A DNA stretch of 64,000 nucleotides from Anaerobacillus isosaccharinicus (GTDB lineage Bacteria; Bacillota; Bacilli; Bacillales; Anaerobacillaceae): positions 3,958,164 through 4,022,163 of the forward strand of contig NZ_CP063356.1 of assembly GCF_001866075.3 (NCBI RefSeq), in the 5' to 3' direction. Every line of letters begins with the position of its first letter. Within the stretch, counting starts at the first letter, position 1. Below the pieces are notes generated by a model, which worked only from the letters and a program-made list of their open reading frames with translations, ran no database searches and was not told where the DNA came from. Below, in pieces: positions 17,132 to 26,368 of the stretch. A program made the translations under genes and the position numbers.

Positions 17132-19016
17132 ATAGACTCTCGGCATTTGCCGAGCCTTGTGGCTCAAGGTTTTCTTGAACCAATTTATTTGTATCCCTCC
17201 TATTTCTAGGTGGGATTTTTACTTTAGTTTTCTTCTTCAATTGGAAATTAATTGTTGAAAAATATCATAAAAAAACTAAAAAAACACTTGACTTTTTAGT
17301 GGAACCCCAATAATCGCCGAGGAGGAATTGACTTCCTAACAATACGGTGAAATGGGGGATTTAAATGAAACCTGCGCTAATACCACATATCTCATATCAA
17401 AACTTCGTTTTAGACCAATTAAATACTCATTACTCAGGCGGTATACTGACTCTCGTACAAAAAGATTGGACTATTATCTCGAAGTTATGGATCACGGATC
17501 TTTCGTTTACCACTACGTGGCTTCATGATTCATATTCAGTTAAAGGTCCTGAGCCACGTGATCCTGCTTCCATGCTTCGCTCTTATCTTTTGTGTTTATT
17601 GACAAGTCCGACCCTGAGTATTACAGAATGGGTGAACCAACTCCATCGTGTTCCTCTTTACACGATCCTTAGCGGCTTTGAACCTGGGGATGTTCCAGGT
17701 GTCGGTACTTTTTATGACTTCTTCAGACGGCTATCAGGTTTTGAGAAGGCTAATGTAAAACCTTTTATTAAGCTCAAACGAAAAAAGAAGAAGAAGAAAA
17801 AACCGAAAAAGGGTGAAAAAGCAACTCCTAGAAACCCTGGTATTATTAGAAAATTAGTGGATCGTCATTTACGCAATGGCTCAAAACAAAAACAATTGCC
17901 GGGAGATCAATTATACGCGTTTTTTCAATCTCAATTTCTTGAAGTTTCAGCGAGATTGGGTTTGCTTGGGGATCCCCATTCCCTTGGTGTTGTTGGAGAT
18001 GGGACACCCGTGGAAACAGCGAGATACCCAAGAAGCAAACCTATTTGTGATTGTAGTGCCCAAGGACTAACGAATTGTACTCATCCTCGTCGATATTCTC
18101 AACCTGACATCGACTCAGGTTGGGATAGTTCAAGGGAGAGGTACTTCAACGGATATCATCTCTACATGATATCCACTAGCGATAGCCAATACGACTTGCC
18201 GCTATATCCACGGCTGCATCCTGCTTCCCGGCATGATTCAGTCAGCCTAGTGGTTGGTTCAATTGAATTTTCGCAACGGTACACCTTGGGCACAATTGAT
18301 AAAATCCTTCTCGATGCCGCACATGATGCAGAACCGATTTACGAATTACTGGACCATCATAATGTGGAACCATTTATTGATCTTAATGTTCGAACAAAGA
18401 AAAACTTCAGTACGCAAAGTGATATTCAGATTTCTCCCCTAGGCGTTCCTATTTGTCCAATTGGAATGGAAATGAAACCCAATGGGTTTGACAAATCTCA
18501 AAACCGCCAAAAGTGGCGTTGTCCACTAGCTTGCGGAACAAAAAATACATGTTCCACTCCGTGTTCTAAAGCGAAGTATGGCCGGACATTTCATACGTTT
18601 AAGCAAGATAATCTTCGTCTGTTCACTAAAACACCGAGGTCTTCTGAAAAGTGGAAACTGATTTATAAACGAAGAACTTCAGTTGAACGTTCGAACAAAA
18701 GAGAAAAAGTCGACTATCACTTAGAATCTGGGCGTCATCGCTCTACAAAAATGTGGTATGTCCGCTTATATTCAATCATGATGTGTCAACACATAGATGC
18801 TTGGTACAGTAGTCAGAAAGAGACTTTGAACATCCAAGAAATCATCTTTTCTAAGAGCGCCTAGTCATTTTTAAAAAATAGCAGCCGTAGGCTTATTTGG
18901 TATACACTTTTTTGAAAACACTATGAAAACACATCACTTTGCTGTCCTGTTAATGAAATTCCCAGTAAATTTTTTACAAATCTTCGATAAACTCATCATT
19001 TATTCCGAGAGTCTAT
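17132..19016 (+). mobile_element. IS4-type insertion sequence, copy 2 (complete, 1885 bp)
   Basis: The ends are the 12-bp perfect inverted repeats ATAGACTCTCGG (17132-17143) and CCGAGAGTCTAT (19005-19016). A 5-bp direct repeat ATTAT flanks the element at 17127-17131 and 19017-19021, so the ends and target duplication are both defined. The element carries one transposase gene, reading away from the SGNH gene. It is almost identical to copy 1 and in the same orientation, about 15.3 kb apart. Confidence 0.95.
17365..18864 (+). CDS. IS4-family DDE transposase (copy 2)
   Basis: The same 499-residue protein as at 135-1634, with the D212, D317/321 and E441 catalytic residues and the YREK signature. 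The only base difference noticed (18033) is silent. The gene is intact inside a complete IS with matching ends and a target duplication, so this copy should be transposition-competent. Confidence 0.93.
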   Translation: MKPALIPHISYQNFVLDQLNTHYSGGILTLVQKDWTIISKLWITDLSFTTTWLHDSYSVKGPEPRDPASMLRSYLLCLLTSPTLSITEWVNQLHRVPLYTILSGFEPGDVPGVGTFYDFFRRLSGFEKANVKPFIKLKRKKKKKKKPKKGEKATPRNPGIIRKLVDRHLRNGSKQKQLPGDQLYAFFQSQFLEVSARLGLLGDPHSLGVVGDGTPVETARYPRSKPICDCSAQGLTNCTHPRRYSQPDIDSGWDSSRERYFNGYHLYMISTSDSQYDLPLYPRLHPASRHDSVSLVVGSIEFSQRYTLGTIDKILLDAAHDAEPIYELLDHHNVEPFIDLNVRTKKNFSTQSDIQISPLGVPICPIGMEMKPNGFDKSQNRQKWRCPLACGTKNTCSTPCSKAKYGRTFHTFKQDNLRLFTKTPRSSEKWKLIYKRRTSVERSNKREKVDYHLESGRHRSTKMWYVRLYSIMMCQHIDAWYSSQKETLNIQEIIFSKSA

Positions 19017-19077
19017 ATTATTTTTAACTATATCACTTCCATATGAACGGTATATGAACAGATTTTTAAAATAAAAA

Positions 19078-19118
19078 ATACCACATCTCACAATTGTTTT
19101 TTGTAAAATGTGGTGGTC
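19078..19118 (-). terminator. Terminator of the thioesterase gene
   Basis: ACCACAT and ATGTGGT arms surround a loop, followed on the minus strand by a run of T and A. It lies just past the thioesterase stop. Confidence 0.6.
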
Positions 19119-19124
19119 TTTAAT

Positions 19125-19556
19125 TTATTCAGGTAGCGAATAAAATGTTGCAGTCGTTTTTGCAAGGAGTTGATCTTTATCATCTTTAATATCACATTCA
19201 ACAAACTGAACTTGTTTTCCCTTTTTCACAAAGAATGCTTCAGCCTTTAAAGTCCCAGTTTTTGCAGCACGTAAAAATTGAGTTTTTAGTTCTAAAGAGA
19301 CACCAGGTCGATAAGCAAATGCAGCGCATAAATGCCCCATCGCAGTATCAGCCATATATGTAATGATGCCTCCATGAATGTAACCGATAGGATTGTACAT
19401 CATCTCAGAGATAGGTGCCTCAATACGAACGACTTCATGTTCTTCATCATAATCAAATGTAAAGTTTAACAAAGAATATAAAAATAACTGGCCTGTCCCT
19501 TCTTGATGGGTGTTTAATGCATGTTCAAACTGCTCTCTTAGTTTTTCTTTATCCAT
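19125..19556 (-). CDS. PaaI family hotdog thioesterase
   Basis: A 143-residue hotdog-fold protein. The motif IGYIHGGIITYMADTAMGHL carries the HGG-x-aspartate arrangement of PaaI/YbdB-type acyl-CoA thioesterases, which hydrolyse aryl- or acyl-CoA thioesters in the cytoplasm. The length is typical. The ATG follows AAAGGGCGGG. It is monocistronic, so the physiological substrate is unknown. Confidence 0.85.
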   Translation of the reverse strand: MDKEKLREQFEHALNTHQEGTGQLFLYSLLNFTFDYDEEHEVVRIEAPISEMMYNPIGYIHGGIITYMADTAMGHLCAAFAYRPGVSLELKTQFLRAAKTGTLKAEAFFVKKGKQVQFVECDIKDDKDQLLAKTTATFYSLPE

Positions 19557-19625
19557 GTTTGTCCCGCCCTTTATGTCTATTTATTTTCATCTGAATTTGT
19601 CATAACTTTCTTATATCATAAAAAA

Positions 19626-19654
19626 GAAAAAAACACTAAGGCTAGACCCTAGTG
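19626..19654 (-). terminator. Terminator overlapping a stop codon
   Basis: On the minus strand CACTAGGG-TCTAG-CCTTAGTG is followed by TTTTTTT. The TAG stop of the upstream gene lies inside the left arm. Confidence 0.75.
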
Positions 19655-19993
19655 CTCGTTAATGGATGATTTTTCTTCGTGGTCAGCTTGTTCCTGCTCG
19701 TCGTACCAATTATCAAGAACTTTTGCATCTAATACTTTGCTTTTAATATAGTCTGTTTGCATGTCAGTAAATAGTTTTTCCCATGAGACTTCAAGTTCAC
19801 TAGACAGTTTAATAATTGTCAGTAACTCTTGCCAAGCAACATAACGCTTATACCAGAAAAACTGTGGTTGCTCACTCATGTATGGATAGAGAGTATCAAA
19901 TTCCGTATGCTTACAATCAATGGTTCGTTCAAACTGGGTTTTTGCTGCGGCAATTTTCCCTTCAAAAAATGGTTTAAAATCAAATTCACTCAT
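19649..19993 (-). CDS. Hypothetical protein (114 aa)
   Basis: Starts at MSEFDFKPFF because GGAGGGG lies directly upstream; the longer frame to 20017 lacks a site. The protein is soluble, acidic, rich in aromatic residues (PQFFWYKRYVAWQEL) and mostly helical. I do not recognise a family. It is monocistronic, with a terminator that contains its stop codon. Confidence 0.65.
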   Translation of the reverse strand: MSEFDFKPFFEGKIAAAKTQFERTIDCKHTEFDTLYPYMSEQPQFFWYKRYVAWQELLTIIKLSSELEVSWEKLFTDMQTDYIKSKVLDAKVLDNWYDEQEQADHEEKSSINEH

Positions 19994-20190
19994 TTTTTCC
20001 CCTCCAGAACTGAACATTTGTTATATTGTAATACTTGTAAATTGTATCACATCCATCGTCTATCATACAGAAAATAATTCATTATTTTTTAACAAAAAAA
20101 ATAGCTAATGAAATGAATTTTTATTTTGCTAGTTTATTGCTATCAACTGCTAGCTAATTGATAATTCAGTTAAGTGCCATACTTAAACAT

Positions 20191-20214
20191 AAAACCAAGC
20201 TTTTGAGCTTGGTT
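20191..20214. terminator. Terminator hairpin
   Basis: AAACCAAGCT and AGCTTGGTT pair around TTTTG, just past the stop of the gene ending at 20217. Confidence 0.6.
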
Positions 20215-20216
20215 CA

Positions 20217-20465
20217 CTACACAATTTGGTCTTTCTCAACTTCGTCGTTTAAGAAATCTCTTTTATTTGTGGCTTTAGTAATCTGATTTTTCTTCATTAA
20301 ATATTGTAAGTGTTGTAGTGGCATCGAACCGTGACCATTTAGGTCGTTAAGGGTAAATTGAATGATATTTCCAGTCTGTCTGATAACAGTTATCGCCTTA
20401 GCAGAGTTAAAGTTTTTTTGAATGCATTCTGATAGTTGGTATTCTGTGCCCGCTTCTATTGTCAT
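20217..20465 (-). CDS. Hypothetical protein (82 aa)
   Basis: A soluble 82-residue protein preceded by AAAGGAG. The middle (TVIRQTGNIIQFTLNDLNGHGSMPLQHLQYLM) looks like a small alpha/beta domain. No family is recognised. The strong binding site and downstream terminator support a real gene. Confidence 0.6.
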   Translation of the reverse strand: MTIEAGTEYQLSECIQKNFNSAKAITVIRQTGNIIQFTLNDLNGHGSMPLQHLQYLMKKNQITKATNKRDFLNDEVEKDQIV

Positions 20466-20702
20466 TATTATGTATACTCCTTTATAGTCATTTCATCTTA
20501 TTATTCCAAAAATGCTCTAATGTATACATGTTTTTCCATTATTAGTAATTTAAGATCCGTATAGGCATTTGCAACGCCAATTAACCTGCTAAACTAAGGA
20601 TATTGTCCCCAACTATGTCCATGATGGTTTCTACTGCTCAGCGAAAAAAAAGTGGCTCAAAAAGCAAAGCAAGCTTTTCGTCCACTCTTTATAATCATTC
20701 TC
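20466..20702. other. Intergenic region with a weak hairpin
   Basis: No gene seen. A weak imperfect hairpin (AGTGG...AAAAGC...GCTTTT...CCACT, about 20650-20690) just before the GH18 gene end may serve as its terminator. Confidence 0.4.
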
Positions 20703-21992
20703 TTATCTTTTCACTACATCAAAATTCGCATCAATTAACAACCAATTTTGTGGAAATGGTAAACCTAGTTTCCAATAGCTAATTCCCCTTAACCCTAAGC
20801 GCTTTATGAGATCAAACTTGGCTTGAATTGATCTTGCATCTTCAAACCATACTTTGTGACTTCTACCTTCTTCGTCTACATAGTCAAAGTGAGGTGCTTG
20901 AGCTTCTATGTCATATTGAATTGGAACATTGTATTGTTTAGCAAGTTCAATGGCTTGTTGCGGGCTCAGAGCACGTGCATACTCGCCACCAGGAACAAAC
21001 GGCAATGTCCAATCATAGCCATATAAATTTTGTCCCATCATAATTTTTGAAGCAGGCATTTCAGTTAAGGCATACTGGATGACTTCCTCAACTGGGCCAA
21101 TTGGTGACACGGCCATTGGTGGCCCTCCAGAATAACCCCACTCATAGGTCATAAGAACAACGAAGTCAACGATTTCCCCGTGTGCTTGATAATCATGAGC
21201 TTCATACCATTGTCCCGGTTGATCTCTTCTCGTTTTCGGAGCTAGCGCACTTGAAATTAATAACCCTTCTGCCCGTAATCGCTCAGCGGCTCTTCTTAAA
21301 AAGTTATTATACGCAACGCGTTGATCTCCAGGTAAGAATTCGAAATCAAAATGAACATCAGTAAACCTACCCACCCGTCTTGCTTCAGCAATGATATTGT
21401 CTAATAGCAATTCTTGAACAGCTGTACTTTGAAGTATTTCCTTGCCTAGCTCACCGCTAAATTCGCCTCCTTCTAAGTTGGTGACGACCATCATTAGAGA
21501 AGCCCCTGTTTCGGCTGCTATCTCTGGAATCCCTTGTAATGGTTGGGCTTTCAATGTACCATCTCTTCTTACCTCATAGCTAAACGGAGCTAGGTAAGTT
21601 AAAAATGGCCCCGCCTGGCGTGCATCAGCTAATAGTTCTGGACTAACGGTTGTCCCTCGTGGTTCAATATAAGCATTTGTTTCAGCCGGTGTTTTAGGTT
21701 GTGGTGGTATATACAATCTGAGACCGATCCATAAACCATTAGTTGGGTCAATTTGGTTTATCTGTGCCAATCTTAAGTAATCAATTCCAAATCTTTGTCC
21801 AATCGACCATAAACTATCACCAGGTTGTACCCAGTAAAAACTCCCAATTATCGGGATGACAATTGCCTGACCTACTGCCAATTGATCAGGTTCTGGAATT
21901 TGATTGGCTTCGATTATATTTTGGACAGTTGAATTATACGCTTGGGCAATTTGCCAAAGCGTATCTCCTTGTTGGATGACATGAATTTGCAT
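20703..21992 (-). CDS. LysM-GH18 glycosidase (YaaH/SleL-like)
   Basis: Two N-terminal LysM repeats (about 1-46 and 51-95) are followed by a glycoside hydrolase family 18 domain. The catalytic signature is VHFDFEFLPG, giving the D-x-D-x-E arrangement with the glutamate acid catalyst. There is no signal peptide, as is usual for YaaH/SleL, which are deposited in the spore during sporulation; SleL is an N-acetylglucosaminidase acting on cortex fragments at germination. The length of 429 residues is the normal size. The ATG has GGAGG upstream. Together with the SleB-like gene this supports an endospore former. Confidence 0.9.
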   Translation of the reverse strand: MQIHVIQQGDTLWQIAQAYNSTVQNIIEANQIPEPDQLAVGQAIVIPIIGSFYWVQPGDSLWSIGQRFGIDYLRLAQINQIDPTNGLWIGLRLYIPPQPKTPAETNAYIEPRGTTVSPELLADARQAGPFLTYLAPFSYEVRRDGTLKAQPLQGIPEIAAETGASLMMVVTNLEGGEFSGELGKEILQSTAVQELLLDNIIAEARRVGRFTDVHFDFEFLPGDQRVAYNNFLRRAAERLRAEGLLISSALAPKTRRDQPGQWYEAHDYQAHGEIVDFVVLMTYEWGYSGGPPMAVSPIGPVEEVIQYALTEMPASKIMMGQNLYGYDWTLPFVPGGEYARALSPQQAIELAKQYNVPIQYDIEAQAPHFDYVDEEGRSHKVWFEDARSIQAKFDLIKRLGLRGISYWKLGLPFPQNWLLIDANFDVVKR

Positions 21993-22079
21993 GGTTGAAC
22001 CTCCTTCATTTAATAAACTCCCATTAAAAGTCTATGAAGGAAAGATAGGATGGTGACCATGAAATTATGATTTTACGAT

Positions 22080-22529
22080 TTACCTTTTGAACAAATCAAC
22101 GCCATAATAAGAAGAGATGGTCAATAAAATTGTCCATAACGCTAGACTGATTGTTGTCCATACCAAAGTGGCTTTCTTTTTTGCACCTAAGGAGATGGCA
22201 ATCACGACGGCTAAATGGGCACCAGTTAGAAACGGACCTGCTAGTGATAACCCTGGCAAACCATATTTATTCCAAATTTCAACAGCTCGTTTTGTGCGCT
22301 TCTTTTCTTTTTTCTTCTTCTTTTTTGCGCGCCACTGTTCATATTTTTCAAAGAAAAAAATAAGTAAGTAAACCGTTGACAAATTACCTAAAAACGATAA
22401 TAGACCTACTAAGATCGGATTTAAACCATTTATAATTCCAATCGGTATAATAATTAAAATTTCGACCCATGGCACAGCTGCCAAAATAAAGATGACTATG
22501 TACTCCCATAATGACAAGAAAAAATCCAC
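22080..22529 (-). CDS. Small multidrug export family membrane protein (PF06695-like)
   Basis: A 149-residue membrane protein with four helices and a highly basic cytoplasmic loop (about 68-85, a lysine run). The motifs AAVPWVEILIIIPIGI and GPFLTGAHLAVVIAISLG match the family called small multidrug exporters, whose transport role is only weakly established. The ATG follows AAAGGAGG. It is monocistronic. Confidence 0.75.
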   Translation of the reverse strand: MDFFLSLWEYIVIFILAAVPWVEILIIIPIGIINGLNPILVGLLSFLGNLSTVYLLIFFFEKYEQWRAKKKKKKEKKRTKRAVEIWNKYGLPGLSLAGPFLTGAHLAVVIAISLGAKKKATLVWTTISLALWTILLTISSYYGVDLFKR

Positions 22530-22618
22530 AGCTTTGCCTCCTTTAAAAGATTGACGTATTATTTATTTTAGCCGATCAAGGATTTATTTGCTAATATATC
22601 GCTATCAATTAATCTTAA

Positions 22619-22660
22619 AAAAAACAGAAGCTTGGCATAAATAGCCAAACATCTGTTTTT
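22619..22660 (-). terminator. Terminator of the GGDEF gene
   Basis: AAAACAGA-TTGGC and GCCAA-TCTGTTTT arms with a small internal bulge, flanked by A/T runs, lie directly after the cyclase stop. Confidence 0.7.
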
Positions 22661-22670
22661 GAGTTTTTTA

Positions 22671-23672
22671 TCAACTTGGACTTTTTTCTTCTTCAACATA
22701 AAAACAAATCTCGTTCTTGCCTTGTTTTTTAGCTCGGTACATGGCGAAATCGGCTCTTTTGATCATCTCGTTAAGGTCTTCAGCCATATCTGCATAACGA
22801 TAAATACCAATGCTTGTTGTAATGGTGATTTCCTTGTTTTCAATCGAGTATGGAGAAGCTAACGTTGTTTTTATTCGGTTGGCGATGATCATTACATCAT
22901 CTTCGGTAACTTCTGACAGGACGACAACAAATTCATCCCCTGAAATTCTTGAAACAATATGGCTGCCACGAATACAATTTATTAACCTTTTCGCGACTAT
23001 TTTTAATAATTCATCACCTAAAATATGGCCATACGTATCATTAATGCTTTTAAATTCGTCTAAATCAATGAAGATTAAAAATACGGCTTGTTTTTTAGCG
23101 GCTAATAAAAGAGAAAACTCATCTTGTAGCTTTGAGCGGTTTGGTAACCCTGTTAATTGATCATGAAAAGCTAAATAGGTCATTTTTTCTTCTTTAAATT
23201 TTTGTTCAGTAATATCAACTAAAACCCCTTCAATTTCCCTTGTTGTTGCATTCTCAATAATAGGAATTAATCGGCATTGCACCCAAATTGTGTTATTTGT
23301 CGGTAGAACAAGTCTGTACTCGACATTTCGCACCTTCCCTAGTAATAGTTGTTCGTCTAGATGCTGCAGCTTATCTATATCGTCTGAATGAACAAATTGC
23401 CTCCAAATAATCGCGCTTTTTGAATGGTATTCACTTGGAAATTGAGGAAAAGCTTTTCGTCCTGATTTTACAAATAACTCCTCCGAAGAAAGATCGTACG
23501 TATATGTTACGATCTTCGAACTGTCTAGGATGAAGTTTAATTTCTCTTTACTTTGCTTCGCTTCTACATACAATCGACTAACAAAACGGTTAAAGAAAAT
23601 AAAAAACATAGTAATAAACAGACCAAACAAAATTAAATAACTTAAATGGATTAAATATAAGTTTTGCTCCAT
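22671..23672 (-). CDS. PAS-GGDEF diguanylate cyclase
   Basis: One N-terminal membrane helix (about 9-29), a coiled linker, a PAS/PAC sensory domain (about 40-155) and a GGDEF domain (about 165-327). The active-site loop is SGDEF, a functional variant of GGDEF, within RISGDEFVVV; substrate-binding DLDEFKSINDTYGH is present. It would make c-di-GMP from two GTP. The inhibitory I-site position reads R-x-x-H rather than R-x-x-D, so product inhibition may be weakened. It is monocistronic; the PAS ligand is unknown. Confidence 0.88.
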   Translation of the reverse strand: MEQNLYLIHLSYLILFGLFITMFFIFFNRFVSRLYVEAKQSKEKLNFILDSSKIVTYTYDLSSEELFVKSGRKAFPQFPSEYHSKSAIIWRQFVHSDDIDKLQHLDEQLLLGKVRNVEYRLVLPTNNTIWVQCRLIPIIENATTREIEGVLVDITEQKFKEEKMTYLAFHDQLTGLPNRSKLQDEFSLLLAAKKQAVFLIFIDLDEFKSINDTYGHILGDELLKIVAKRLINCIRGSHIVSRISGDEFVVVLSEVTEDDVMIIANRIKTTLASPYSIENKEITITTSIGIYRYADMAEDLNEMIKRADFAMYRAKKQGKNEICFYVEEEKSPS

Positions 23673-23791
23673 AGATAATTCCTTTCAGATGAAAACGTCC
23701 ATTAAGTGTAAATATTATGATTATTATGGTACGAGACTATTTTACTGCATAAATCACAAAAAGAATGTCGAATCTTGTTTCAGTAAAAAAT

Positions 23792-23818
23792 AAAAAAACT
23801 GTTGCAACGCAACAGTTT
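23792..23818 (-). terminator. Terminator of the ThiXYZ-TenA operon
   Basis: On the minus strand AAACTGTTGC-GTT-GCAACAGTTT is followed by TTTTT; it lies after thiY. Confidence 0.85.
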
Positions 23819-23862
23819 AAGAGTTATTTTCATATATTTCAAAATATAATTGATTATTGTTC

Positions 23863-24858
23863 CTATTCAACAATATTTACGAAGATCTCAGCTAACGCCG
23901 GTTCTTTCGTAATTAATTTAAAATCCATCATCCAATCAATCGTTTCTTGCCATGATGTTTCATCTTGACTTCCAAATCCATTATCTGATGCCATTTTTGG
24001 TAAGAGAATTTCTAAGCTTTGCTTTTCAACTTCCTCAATTAAAGGAAAGTTTGATTTGTCTTGATTACTTAATAAAATCGCAAGGGCCTCATCAGGATTT
24101 GCTTTCATAAATTCATATCCTTTAGTTGCAGCTCGCCAGAACGCTTTAATATCCTTTTCTCTTTCATTCCATGTCTTATCATTTGTTACGACAACTAATT
24201 CATAAAAACTAGGAACCCCGTAATCTACTGGATTGAAATAACGTGTTTCATAGCCTTTATGTTTTAAGACTGGTACTTCATGGTTAATATAAGCGCCAAT
24301 GACGCCATCAACACGACCACTAACAATGGAAGAACCTAATTCAAAGCCAACATCGATCATTGATATATTGTCAGGGTTACCACCGTCAGTTTTGATCATT
24401 GTTTTTAATAAAGCTTCGTTTAAAGGAATTCCCGGGAAGCCAACCGTTTTGCCTTCAAGGTCTTTTGGTGTTTGAACTGGGCTATCTTCTAAAATGACGA
24501 CATGATTTAATGGTGAGCGAACAATCGCTCCTACTGATTTAACAGGAACCTCTTGATTAGCACGAGCAATAACAACATCTGGTTGATAGGAAATACCTAA
24601 TGTAATTTGCCCAGCTGCTGCTAGATTAATTGGGTCTGTTGGATTAGCTGGAAATTGAATATTAAGTTTAATCCCCTCTTCTTCAAAATAACCTTTTTCG
24701 ATGGCAGCATATAAATAACTATGTACAGCATTTGGGTACCAATCTAGCATTAAATCAATTTCTGCTAATTCTCCTTTACCTGTCGTTGCTTTTTGGCCAC
24801 AAGCTGCGATTATAAAAACGAACATGATACTCAATAAAAGTATTAAATCTTTTTTCAC
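23863..24858 (-). CDS. thiY: Thiamine-pyrimidine precursor ABC transporter, substrate-binding lipoprotein
   Basis: A NMT1/ThiY-type binding protein of about 331 residues with a lipoprotein signal (lipobox IIAAC). DLMLDWYPNAVHSYLYAAIEKGYF is the usual start of the pyrimidine-binding fold. It captures formylaminopyrimidine-type thiamine degradation products outside the cell for import. I start at the GTG (MKKDLIL) because TTGGAGGAAAACA precedes it and its GTGA overlaps the permease stop; the longer TTG frame to 24873 would place the start inside the binding site. It is the last gene of the TPP-riboswitch operon. Confidence 0.88.
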   Translation of the reverse strand: MKKDLILLLSIMFVFIIAACGQKATTGKGELAEIDLMLDWYPNAVHSYLYAAIEKGYFEEEGIKLNIQFPANPTDPINLAAAGQITLGISYQPDVVIARANQEVPVKSVGAIVRSPLNHVVILEDSPVQTPKDLEGKTVGFPGIPLNEALLKTMIKTDGGNPDNISMIDVGFELGSSIVSGRVDGVIGAYINHEVPVLKHKGYETRYFNPVDYGVPSFYELVVVTNDKTWNEREKDIKAFWRAATKGYEFMKANPDEALAILLSNQDKSNFPLIEEVEKQSLEILLPKMASDNGFGSQDETSWQETIDWMMDFKLITKEPALAEIFVNIVE

Positions 24859-25610
24859 TCTGTTTTCCTCCAATGTAGTGTAATTTTTTCTAGTAAGACA
24901 ACGGCTAAAAATAAGCCAATTCCAATCGCTGATAACAAGACAATTGGGGCAAAAACTCCTGCACCGTCAAATTGGGTCATCATTCGTCTGCTAAAATACC
25001 CTAGCCCCTTTTGTGCTCCTAACCATTCTCCGATAGCGGCACCAATAACACTTAATGTCACAGCTACTTTTAAGCCAGAATAGAAAAATGGTAAAGCCGA
25101 TGGAACATTTAATTTAAAGAATATATCTCGTTTAGTGGCACCCATTGTTAGTAGCAACTCTTTCAAATCTTTGCTGCTTGAACGAAGCCCGTCAAACGTA
25201 CTTACTGTAATCGGAAAAAACGTAATAATTAAAGTTACGGCTACCTTACTCCAAATTGAATAGCCAAACCAAAGGACAAAAATAGGTGCAAGGGCAATAA
25301 TCGGAATCGTTTGTGAAGCAACGATGATTGGATAAAATGCTTTTTCAACGACCTTACTAAAATTCATCCAAACCGCTAAGCCTACCCCTAAGATGATGGA
25401 GATCGTCAGCCCAGTAATAATAATAAGTAATGTTGCTGGAAGGTGAACCAACAATAAAATCTCTTTTAAGTCCCAAAGTTTTAGTACGACTTGGATTGGT
25501 GTAGGCAAAATAAACGTCATTCCAACGAACATTCCAACCAACTGCCAGAAAATCAGAAGGGTTGATACTAATAAGAACGGAGCCATCCACTGCTTTCCAT
25601 ACTTCATCAT
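24855..25610 (-). CDS. thiX: Thiamine-precursor ABC transporter permease
   Basis: A 251-residue BPD-type permease with about six membrane helices and the cytoplasmic EAA-like loop (LLLTMGATKRDIFFKLNVPSALPF) that docks to the ATPase. In the ThiXYZ system it forms the channel for formylaminopyrimidine uptake. The start codon overlaps the ATPase stop and the stop overlaps the thiY start, so the genes are translationally coupled. Confidence 0.88.
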   Translation of the reverse strand: MMKYGKQWMAPFLLVSTLLIFWQLVGMFVGMTFILPTPIQVVLKLWDLKEILLLVHLPATLLIIITGLTISIILGVGLAVWMNFSKVVEKAFYPIIVASQTIPIIALAPIFVLWFGYSIWSKVAVTLIITFFPITVSTFDGLRSSSKDLKELLLTMGATKRDIFFKLNVPSALPFFYSGLKVAVTLSVIGAAIGEWLGAQKGLGYFSRRMMTQFDGAGVFAPIVLLSAIGIGLFLAVVLLEKITLHWRKTE

Positions 25611-26368
25611 GTCACCTTCACCCGTAACTGCTCGATTAACTGCTCTTTTACTTCAATAACTGCAGGGGTGTGAATATCTCTAATAGTCCTCGGGCGTGAT
25701 AATGGCACTTCAACTTCTACAAACTGTGTGACTGGTTGTTCTGTAAATATGAAAATTCGATCGGATAAAAATAAGGCTTCATCAACATCATGGGTAATAA
25801 ATAAAATTGATAAGTTCCATTTTTCCCACTGAGCAAGTAACCACTCCTGCATCGATAGTCTAGTGATTGCGTCAAGTGACGAGAAAGGTTCGTCTAATAA
25901 CAAAACATTAGAACCACTTAATACCGTTCGTAAAAATGATATTCGCTGTTTCATCCCGCCTGATAACTTACTTGGATACTCATTTTCTACCCCTTTTAAC
26001 CCAAATTGATCAAGGAGTGTTAATACCTTTTCATAGGCCACTTGTTTTTTCATACCTTGAATCTCAAGGGGCAACGCTGCATTTTCAAGGACGGTTCGCC
26101 ATGGCATGAGCAAATCTTGCTGTGGCATATAGCCTACACGTCCTAAACGACTAGCATAGGTTTGACCATTAATGTGAATTTTGCCTTCGTCTGTGTCTTC
26201 AAGACCAGTAATTAATTTAAAAATCGTGCTTTTTCCAGAGCCACTCGGACCGATAATACTAACAAATTCACCTTCATTTACATGAAAATTAAATTTTTCT
26301 AGTAGCATCGCTTGCCTTGGTTCATATGCAAATGAAACATTTTCAAACTGTAAAGAAAGCTTACTCAT
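25607..26368 (-). CDS. thiZ: Thiamine-precursor ABC transporter ATPase
   Basis: A 253-residue NitT/TauT-type ABC ATPase: Walker A GPSGSGKST, Q-loop YMPQQD, signature LSGGMKQR, Walker B LLLDEPFSSLD and the H-loop THDVDEA are intact. It powers the ThiX permease. The ATG overlaps the tenA stop. The specific assignment rests on the riboswitch and tenA, because these ATPases look alike. Confidence 0.88.
   Translation of the reverse strand: MSKLSLQFENVSFAYEPRQAMLLEKFNFHVNEGEFVSIIGPSGSGKSTIFKLITGLEDTDEGKIHINGQTYASRLGRVGYMPQQDLLMPWRTVLENAALPLEIQGMKKQVAYEKVLTLLDQFGLKGVENEYPSKLSGGMKQRISFLRTVLSGSNVLLLDEPFSSLDAITRLSMQEWLLAQWEKWNLSILFITHDVDEALFLSDRIFIFTEQPVTQFVEVEVPLSRPRTIRDIHTPAVIEVKEQLIEQLRVKVT

Noticed and set aside
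1-19016. Composite transposon bounded by the two IS4-type copies
   Set aside because: Copy 2 has its own 5-bp duplication on both sides, and the genes between are ordinary chromosomal genes without resistance or catabolic cargo.
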